A stretch of 8,768 nt of DNA from G020350405 sp964513655 (lineage in GTDB: Bacteria > Planctomycetota > Phycisphaerae > Sedimentisphaerales > Anaerobacaceae), in assembly GCA_964513655.1 (NCBI GenBank), contig CAZENQ010000124.1, forward strand, positions 1 to 8,768, written 5' to 3'. The position numbers and the translations under genes are program-made. Positions 5,057 through 8,768 of the stretch are shown piece after piece. Positions within the stretch are counted from its first letter, which is position 1, and each line of letters begins with the position of its first letter. Below the pieces are notes generated by a model. That model did no database searches and was not told the DNA's origin. It saw only the letters and a program-made list of their open reading frames with translations.

Positions 5057-5224
5057 CAAGGCCCAGGCGTACTGCCCAGTACGGGCATTGCGGCAGGTTT
5101 AATGGAAGAAGCGAGCTTTGAACAGGCTGGCCTGAAGGCCGGCGAGGCTGTAAGAATCGGCTGAGGCAATCAGCCTCTGCTATTTCAAATATCTTGAGCC
5201 AAATTATGAGAGGAGATTGCGATT
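5057..5224 (+). promoter_or_regulatory. Hairpin-rich leader of the TPR gene
   Basis: There are three stems: CGTACT-GCCC-AGTACG (5068-5083), GCTGGCC-TGAA-GGCCGGC (5126-5143) and GGCTGA-GGCAA-TCAGCC (5159-5175). The last competes with GAGGC-AATCA-GCCTC (5163-5177). No T-run follows, so none is an intrinsic terminator. The stretch does not match any riboswitch consensus I know. It could be a structured 5' UTR or another repeat. Confidence 0.35.
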
Positions 5225-6409
5225 ATGAAAAAGACACACGTTATCGCTTTGTTAGTGGTGACAAATGCGTTTTCTATCGGGTGCTTATTGGTGTTTCTGA
5301 AGGCAGGTAAGAGTGACGTTGCAACGGATTTGTCGTATTCCGGTTCGGAGGCTGCATCCGGCCGTTACGATAGGGCTGTCCAAGCCCCCAAGGAGGATTC
5401 CGGAGTCGACCCGAATTATGTACTCAGCCAGTATGATGTGGGAGGACAAAACCGGCGTAAGGAGGCTATCAAGACTTACCAGCGGGCTATGCGCGCAGAA
5501 CCTCCGTTTACCGGAGTTGCCACCACTGCATCAGCATATGCCAGGTTAGGTAAATTCGACGAGGCAATAGAACTCTGCAAAAAGTCAATACGGTTCGACC
5601 CGGACTACACTGAGGCTCGTTATTCTCTTGCGTGGATATATGCGAGACTCGGACGTTACGACGAGGCAATAACAGTCTGCAAGGAGACGATAATCTCGGA
5701 CCCCGGCTATTCGAAGATTCATCATGTCCTAGGCTGGGTCTATGCCAGGCTCGAACACTACGATGAAGCACTAGCAACTTGTAAGAAGGCGGCAGAGATA
5801 GAGCCCGACTCTGTAGAGACGCATTACGGCCTCGGGCGTCTCTATGGAATACTCGGCCGTTATGAGGACGCCATAAGCGCATACGAACAGGCCCTGCGCG
5901 TAAAGCCTGATTATGCAGAAGCGTACCTGTTTTTAGGGATAGCTTATTTGGAACTTGACCGTTACCAGCAAGCTGTGGATGCCTTCAAGCAGGCCGTCTA
6001 CTTCAACCCTTACTACGAAGAGGCTTACCTGTTCCTTGGGATGGTCAGCTCCGAGCTTGGTCTTTACGAAGAAGCGATAGAAGCGTTTACGCGGGCTATT
6101 AATCTCAACTCTGTTTATGGGATTTCACGGACTCACAAGGAGGCTATGGGCATCAAGCCTGACTATGCAGAGGTTAATACTGCTCTTGGAAGAGCCTATG
6201 CCAAGGTTAGACGCTATGTGCCAGCCGCGGATGCCTTTAGAAAGGCCATCTCCATTCAGGCTGACCATGCACAGGCGCATTATAGTTTAGGGCTTACCTT
6301 TTTACTACTTGGCGATAAAGATGGCGCGCTTGAGCAATATAATCGGCTGCTGGCTTTGGGTGATAACGAGACGGCCAATGCACTTGATGATGTTATCCAC
6401 AAGAGATAA
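5225..6409 (+). CDS. Membrane-anchored TPR-repeat protein
   Basis: The start is ATG 5225, nine bases after AGGAG (5211-5215); the product has 394 residues. Residues 6-26 form one hydrophobic segment after MKKTH. FSIGC resembles a lipobox but has Ser at -3, so an uncleaved membrane anchor is more likely than a lipoprotein. A polar linker (about 28-75) is followed by a degenerate helix pair and eight full 34-residue TPRs (about 95-298 and 315-382) with the usual pattern A-Y-x-x-L-G-x-Y-x-E-A-I-x-x-Y/F...P-D-Y. Between repeats six and seven a truncated unit of about 18 residues remains (ISRTHKEAMGIKP). TPR superhelices bind partner proteins; no enzyme domain is present. It is the first gene of the STAS/phosphatase cluster, 95 bases before the STAS gene, so it may be a scaffold facing the exterior or periplasm. 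That role is inferred from position. Confidence 0.85.
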   Translation: MKKTHVIALLVVTNAFSIGCLLVFLKAGKSDVATDLSYSGSEAASGRYDRAVQAPKEDSGVDPNYVLSQYDVGGQNRRKEAIKTYQRAMRAEPPFTGVATTASAYARLGKFDEAIELCKKSIRFDPDYTEARYSLAWIYARLGRYDEAITVCKETIISDPGYSKIHHVLGWVYARLEHYDEALATCKKAAEIEPDSVETHYGLGRLYGILGRYEDAISAYEQALRVKPDYAEAYLFLGIAYLELDRYQQAVDAFKQAVYFNPYYEEAYLFLGMVSSELGLYEEAIEAFTRAINLNSVYGISRTHKEAMGIKPDYAEVNTALGRAYAKVRRYVPAADAFRKAISIQADHAQAHYSLGLTFLLLGDKDGALEQYNRLLALGDNETANALDDVIHKR

Positions 6410-6439
6410 GTGAGTCTTGGTACCCTCCGAAAAGCCGCA

Positions 6440-6461
6440 CTGGTACAGCCAGAGCTTTTTT
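6440..6461 (+). terminator. Weak terminator-like element between TPR and STAS genes
   Basis: CTGG-TACAG-CCAG (6440-6452) is followed three bases later by six Ts (6456-6461). A 4-bp stem is weak. It might reduce read-through, and a TATATT (6464-6469) just beyond could serve as a -10 for the STAS gene, but no -35 was found. Confidence 0.2.
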
Positions 6462-6504
6462 GTTATATTTAGTTTTGGATGCAGTGTTTTTTAAAGGAAT
6501 TGTT

Positions 6505-6837
6505 ATGGAAGCAGAAGAATCCAAAGTCAAGGTCGAGTACGGGATAGACACAACGTTTGTGACCTTCAACGCCGACAAGATCTTAGAGGAGCAGCAGATT
6601 AACGAACTGGACGATTCCATTATGCCTGTAATCGGGAAAAACAAAGATGGGAAGTTGATTCTGAACTTCAGCAATGTTCAGTTTATGTCCTCGTCTCTTC
6701 TGGGTCTGCTGGTAAAAGTGCATAAAAGGGTCTGCGAAATGGGAGGTCATTTGCAGCTTATAAACGTAAACCCAAATATCTACAAGGTCTTCCAGATCAC
6801 ACATTTGACGAAGGTCTTTGATATAGCAAAGTCATAA
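6505..6837 (+). CDS. STAS-domain anti-sigma-factor antagonist (RsbV/SpoIIAA-like)
   Basis: The product has 110 residues, the usual size of a single STAS domain. I chose ATG 6505, which has AAAGGAA (6493-6499) upstream; the open frame continues back to TTG 6460, but that extension lacks a ribosome site. The domain shows KLILNFSNVQFMSSSLLGLL (residues 50-69). This corresponds to the family's strand plus phosphorylation loop, where DSSGLG is typical; here Asp and Gly are replaced (SSSLLG), and Ser64 aligns with the phosphorylated Ser58 of B. subtilis SpoIIAA. After it come KRVCEMGGHLQLINVNP and a VFQITHLTKVFDI helix, both typical. Role by family: the unphosphorylated form binds an anti-sigma kinase and frees its target, and kinase phosphorylation switches it off. 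The neighbouring phosphatase is the probable reactivator. No kinase gene is in the window. Confidence 0.85.
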   Translation: MEAEESKVKVEYGIDTTFVTFNADKILEEQQINELDDSIMPVIGKNKDGKLILNFSNVQFMSSSLLGLLVKVHKRVCEMGGHLQLINVNPNIYKVFQITHLTKVFDIAKS

Positions 6838-6901
6838 GTGGAAAAACGCGCCGCACGGACAGTTATTTTAGTACAGTCGTCAACAAACAAGAGATGGTCT
6901 T

Positions 6902-8047
6902 ATGGAGAGAACAGAGGGCATGTCTGAGCCGTTTGGGCTCGATGTCAATATGCTTGTTCGGGTTCTAAATTACCTGAACGCCGGCGTGTACGTTACCGAT
7001 AAGGAACGGCAGATTATGCTGTGGAACCGCAAGGCGGAGGAGATTACGGGGTATCGGGCCGAAGAGGTTGTGGGCACCGCCTGTCATGACGACGTGCTTA
7101 ACCACATCAACAAAGACGGCGTTCGGCTTTGCCCAAGTGAACTGTGCCCTTTGTACAGGTCGATTAAGACAGGCGTGGCGAGTGAGAAACCTGTACTGGT
7201 GTATGCGCGCAAGCGCGACGGAGAAAGGGTTGCGGTTTCGGTGAGCGTTGCACCGCTTCACGACGACTCGGGGAACATCATCGGGGGCATCGAGATATTC
7301 CATGATGAGACGAGCACAGTAGCGGACCTGGAGTTTGCACAGAACATACAGCAGAAATTGCTGCCTCAGACTCTGCCGGATGTGAAAAACGTCGATTTTG
7401 ACGTGCGCTACTATCCTCGCGAACTTGTCGGTGGTGATTTTTATGATATACGCGAACTCAAGGGCGGGCAGTACGGAATCATGGTGGCGGATGTTCGCGG
7501 TCATGGCGTATCGGCGGCTCTGTACACGATGTGGCTGAAGAGCCTGGAGGAGAGCAATATTGATTTGGCAGGGAAACCTTCGGAGTTCATGACTGTGCTG
7601 AACCGCGAATTGAGTCGTTTCGTTGTCTCCGGTAGCTTCGCGACGGTGTTCTACAGCGTTCTCGATGTCGAGACGTATCAGGTGAAATACTCCAACGCGG
7701 GCCACCCTCCGCCACTTCATTTTCAGTTTCATGACGGGCGAGGTATGCCGACGGAGTCTGAAGTGCACGGTCCGCCGATTGGGGTCGCTGCGGACCAAGA
7801 ATATGCAGCGTCGATATTGTCCCTGGAGCCAGGCGACCTGTTGCTGTGCTATACGGACGGTGTTAGCGAGGTGTATGACAAGGATGGTAAGATGCTGGGG
7901 ATTGACGGCCTGGGCAGGCTTGTTAAAAATGCGATGTCAGAGACAAGCAGCGACCTGCTGGATCGTCTTCACAAACTGGTCATAGAGAAATGTGCTGGTG
8001 TTTCGCTTTCGGATGATGTGCTACTACTGTCGGTGAAACGGAGGTAG
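6902..8047 (+). CDS. PAS-domain SpoIIE/RsbU-type PP2C serine phosphatase
   Basis: The product has 381 residues. ATG 6902 has only a weak GAGATGG upstream, and ATG 6920 is an alternative start. Residues 19-135 are a PAS domain (NAGVYVTDKERQIMLWNRKA, then GYRAEEVVG) containing C61, H68, C77 and C82. A linker helix (138-158, FAQNIQQKLLPQ) is the usual RsbU-type transmitter. The phosphatase domain (about 160-381) has GGDFYD (177-182), DVRGHG (197-202), SNAGHPP (264-270), YTDGVSE (317-323) and SDD (370-372). The Asp residues D179, D197, D319 and D371/372 match the Mn-binding set, so it should be active. There is no membrane segment, so it is probably cytoplasmic. It starts 64 bases after the STAS gene on the same strand and is probably co-transcribed. 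Its likely substrate is the phosphorylated STAS protein, with PAS signal input deciding sigma or target release. Confidence 0.92.
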   Translation: MERTEGMSEPFGLDVNMLVRVLNYLNAGVYVTDKERQIMLWNRKAEEITGYRAEEVVGTACHDDVLNHINKDGVRLCPSELCPLYRSIKTGVASEKPVLVYARKRDGERVAVSVSVAPLHDDSGNIIGGIEIFHDETSTVADLEFAQNIQQKLLPQTLPDVKNVDFDVRYYPRELVGGDFYDIRELKGGQYGIMVADVRGHGVSAALYTMWLKSLEESNIDLAGKPSEFMTVLNRELSRFVVSGSFATVFYSVLDVETYQVKYSNAGHPPPLHFQFHDGRGMPTESEVHGPPIGVAADQEYAASILSLEPGDLLLCYTDGVSEVYDKDGKMLGIDGLGRLVKNAMSETSSDLLDRLHKLVIEKCAGVSLSDDVLLLSVKRR

Positions 8048-8186
8048 GCGGATCTGGTTCGTATCTCGTATCTCGGAGTCTGGGGTCTTCGTACTTAAGG
8101 CATGCCCCCCACCTATGGTGCAAGCGAAGGGGTAAAAAGCACTTCGCTACGAGGGGTGGCGATGGGAGGACTCGGCAGAGATTTTT
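8048..8186. repeat. Repeat-rich spacer with R1 copy C
   Basis: GTATCTC is repeated in tandem (8061-8074) and runs into CGGAGTCTGGGGTCTTCG (8074-8091), an R1 fragment. Next comes an inverted repeat AGCGAAG...CTTCGCT spanning about 8124-8149. A T-rich run (8182-8197) follows a weak CTC-GGCA-GAG stem and may help to end the phosphatase transcript, but the stem is too short to call a terminator. Confidence 0.45.
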
Positions 8187-8546
8187 TTATTTTTTTGTTG
8201 ACAAGGTGGGGGAAATCGCATATTTGGTTAATTCGGTAACTGGGTTGTTTACGATGGGGGCAGCCGGGGTATAGGCGACCACATTAAACGGGGCCATAGT
8301 TACATGGAAGGTTGTTGGTGTGAAGTAGCGGCCGGCGACGGGGACGTAGATAAATCGAAGGTAGAAGATAGTGGGTTAGGAAGATGTTGAACGGGGGCAT
8401 CGTGGTATCCGGGCGTTTGAGTGTGGCGCAATGGCGGCCCAGGGGGCATTCTGTAATCAATATTTTGGGAGTGGGCGCAGCTGGTACAGGCGGAGGTTGT
8501 ACGTGGCCCGCTGCGGAATGCGGAGGGCCGATTTAGGATAAGTCAT
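8187..8546 (-). pseudogene. Possible decayed minus-strand gene with frameshifts
   Basis: On the minus strand, ATG at 8546, next to an AGGAGGG-type site (8547-8555), reads MTYPKSALRIPQRATYNLRL and stops at 8457. Further on, other frames give protein-like text: GRHCATLKRPDTTMPPFN (8439-8386), GRYFTPTTFHVTMAPFN (8333-8283) and PAAPIVNNPVTELTKYAISP before TAA at 8189-8187. The two GR...TMxPFN segments resemble each other but lie in different frames. YNLRLYQLRPLPKY also resembles YLRFIYVPVAGRY. This fits a small repeat protein broken by frameshifts. No family is recognised. The alternative is a non-coding RNA on the plus strand. Confidence 0.22.
8198..8226 (+). promoter_or_regulatory. TTGACA element, possible promoter
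   Basis: An exact TTGACA (8198-8203) is followed after 17 bases by TATTTG (8221-8226), a poor -10. No plus-strand gene follows, but a strong plus-strand terminator lies at 8560-8597, so a transcript of about 360 bases is conceivable. Confidence 0.2.
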
Positions 8547-8559
8547 CACCCTCCTCCGA

Positions 8560-8597
8560 AGCCGGATTCCGAAACACCGAGGGATCCGGCTTTTTTT
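8560..8597 (+). terminator. Strong intrinsic terminator without an obvious gene
   Basis: AGCCGGATTCC (8560-8570) pairs with GGGATCCGGCT (8581-8591), 11 pairs including one G-U, around a ten-base loop. The stem runs into seven Ts (8591-8597). The nearest plus-strand gene ends 512 bases upstream, so it ends either a long phosphatase 3' UTR or an unrecognised RNA starting in the spacer. Confidence 0.85.
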
Positions 8598-8650
8598 GTT
8601 GGGAAAAACATGAGTTTTATGGAAGCGGACCGGCGGATTTTTAGGGGAAC

Positions 8651-8723
8651 ATTGGGGGTGAGGGATAGGAAAATCAAAGATTAAAATGTAAAGAGCAAAA
8701 TTACAGGGGAAAATGCAAAAATG
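8651..8723. repeat. A-rich dispersed repeat R2, copy B
   Basis: ATTGGGGGTGAGGGATAGG, AAATCAAAGATTAAAATG and AAAGAGCAAAA repeat the order of blocks seen at 587-655. It is followed by a second A-rich piece and a REP-like hairpin. Confidence 0.6.
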
Positions 8724-8724
8724 G

Positions 8725-8768
8725 ATTGCCGCGTTCGCGGGAATGACCCCGTACCACATGGGTACGGG
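8725..8768. repeat. Two adjacent palindromes at the window edge
   Basis: ATTGCCGCG-TT-CGCGGGAAT (8725-8744) is the kind of GCG-rich palindrome common as an intergenic REP-like element, with one G-G mismatch. CCCGTACC-ACATG-GGTACGGG (8748-8768) is a perfect 8-bp stem that may continue past the edge. Together they could be a two-hairpin repeat unit. Confidence 0.5.

Larger units (their letters stand above)
4710..5224. other. Spacer made of repeats, then a leader region
   Basis: From left to right it holds: the right copy of DR2 with a 24-codon frame (4728-4802), the right copy of DR1 split by R1 copy D, R1 copy B, a TATAAT-like promoter candidate, and a hairpin-rich stretch ahead of the TPR gene. 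The long frames at 4661-5059 and 4719-5024 (minus) and 4867-5049 (plus) are translations of these repeats, and I do not regard them as genes. Confidence 0.6.

Noticed and set aside
4661..5059. 132-codon minus-strand frame
   Set aside because: It overlaps the 3' end of the protease gene and translates repeats DR1 and R1.
5057..5224. Known riboswitch (c-di-GMP, cobalamin, TPP, SAM)
   Set aside because: None of the conserved core motifs I know for these classes is present.
5270..5290. Lipobox in the TPR protein (SIGC at residues 17-20)
   Set aside because: Ser at -3 is unusual, and the hydrophobic segment continues beyond the Cys (LLVFL), which suggests a membrane anchor rather than a cleaved lipoprotein signal.
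6965..7798. 277-codon minus-strand frame
   Set aside because: It is antisense to the PAS-SpoIIE gene, whose catalytic motifs are unambiguous; long antisense frames are common in GC-rich third-position coding DNA.
8198..8597. RNase P RNA, tmRNA, SRP or 6S RNA
   Set aside because: I looked for the GAGGAAAGTCC and ACAGAA blocks of RNase P, the tmRNA ends and the SRP GGAAG loop, and found none.
8457..8759. 100-codon minus-strand frame read as one gene
   Set aside because: Its upstream half runs through a strong terminator hairpin, R2 and a REP-like palindrome; only the last 30 codons, with their own SD, look possibly coding.

Overview
The window looks like chromosomal DNA of a planctomycete, most likely Phycisphaerae or Sedimentisphaerales. 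This is inferred from protein style, not from a marker gene. The supporting features are a secreted parallel beta-helix protein that opens with an IYVDA...GSNWANAYKYLQDAL block and ends in SPCIDTG / DLDGRDR / VDMGAYEF blocks plus a dockerin-like tail, a lipoprotein that enters a DUF1080 (3-keto-disaccharide hydrolase) domain, and long spacers full of short dispersed repeats. No tRNA, rRNA, CRISPR array or transposase was seen.

Layout. Positions 1-113 (minus) hold the first 37 codons of a DUF1080-type lipoprotein running off the left edge. Positions 114-764 are a repeat-bearing spacer. Positions 765-2936 encode the large secreted beta-helix protein with a Thr/Ser-Pro linker and dockerin-like end, followed by a good intrinsic terminator. 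Positions 3000-3338 are an orphan C-terminal domain of a surface protein with no credible start, probably a gene remnant. Positions 3339-4091 are a spacer with hairpins, a 15-bp exact direct repeat and the first copy of a long diverged repeat. Positions 4092-4709 encode a CPBP (CAAX/Abi) intramembrane protease. Positions 4710-5224 hold second copies of two repeats found upstream of the protease gene, then a possible promoter and a structured leader. Positions 5225-8047 are three same-strand genes: a membrane-anchored TPR protein, a STAS-domain anti-sigma-factor antagonist and a PAS-SpoIIE (PP2C-type) phosphatase. Positions 8048-8768 are a spacer with more repeats, a possible decayed minus-strand gene and a strong plus-strand terminator.

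How the genes relate. STAS protein plus SpoIIE phosphatase is the antagonist/phosphatase half of a partner-switching circuit: the phosphatase, through its cysteine-bearing PAS domain, would dephosphorylate the STAS protein, which would then sequester an anti-sigma kinase. No RsbW-like kinase or sigma factor is in the window, so the partner must lie elsewhere. The TPR protein just upstream may be a scaffold, but that is inference from position only. The DUF1080 lipoprotein, the beta-helix protein and the orphan domain fit an exported, polysaccharide-oriented lifestyle.

No clear new system was recognised. The most unusual part is 3590-5000: a protease gene bracketed by two nested pairs of direct repeats. 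One pair carries a hairpin with a compensatory base-pair change, and its right copy is split by a member of another repeat family.
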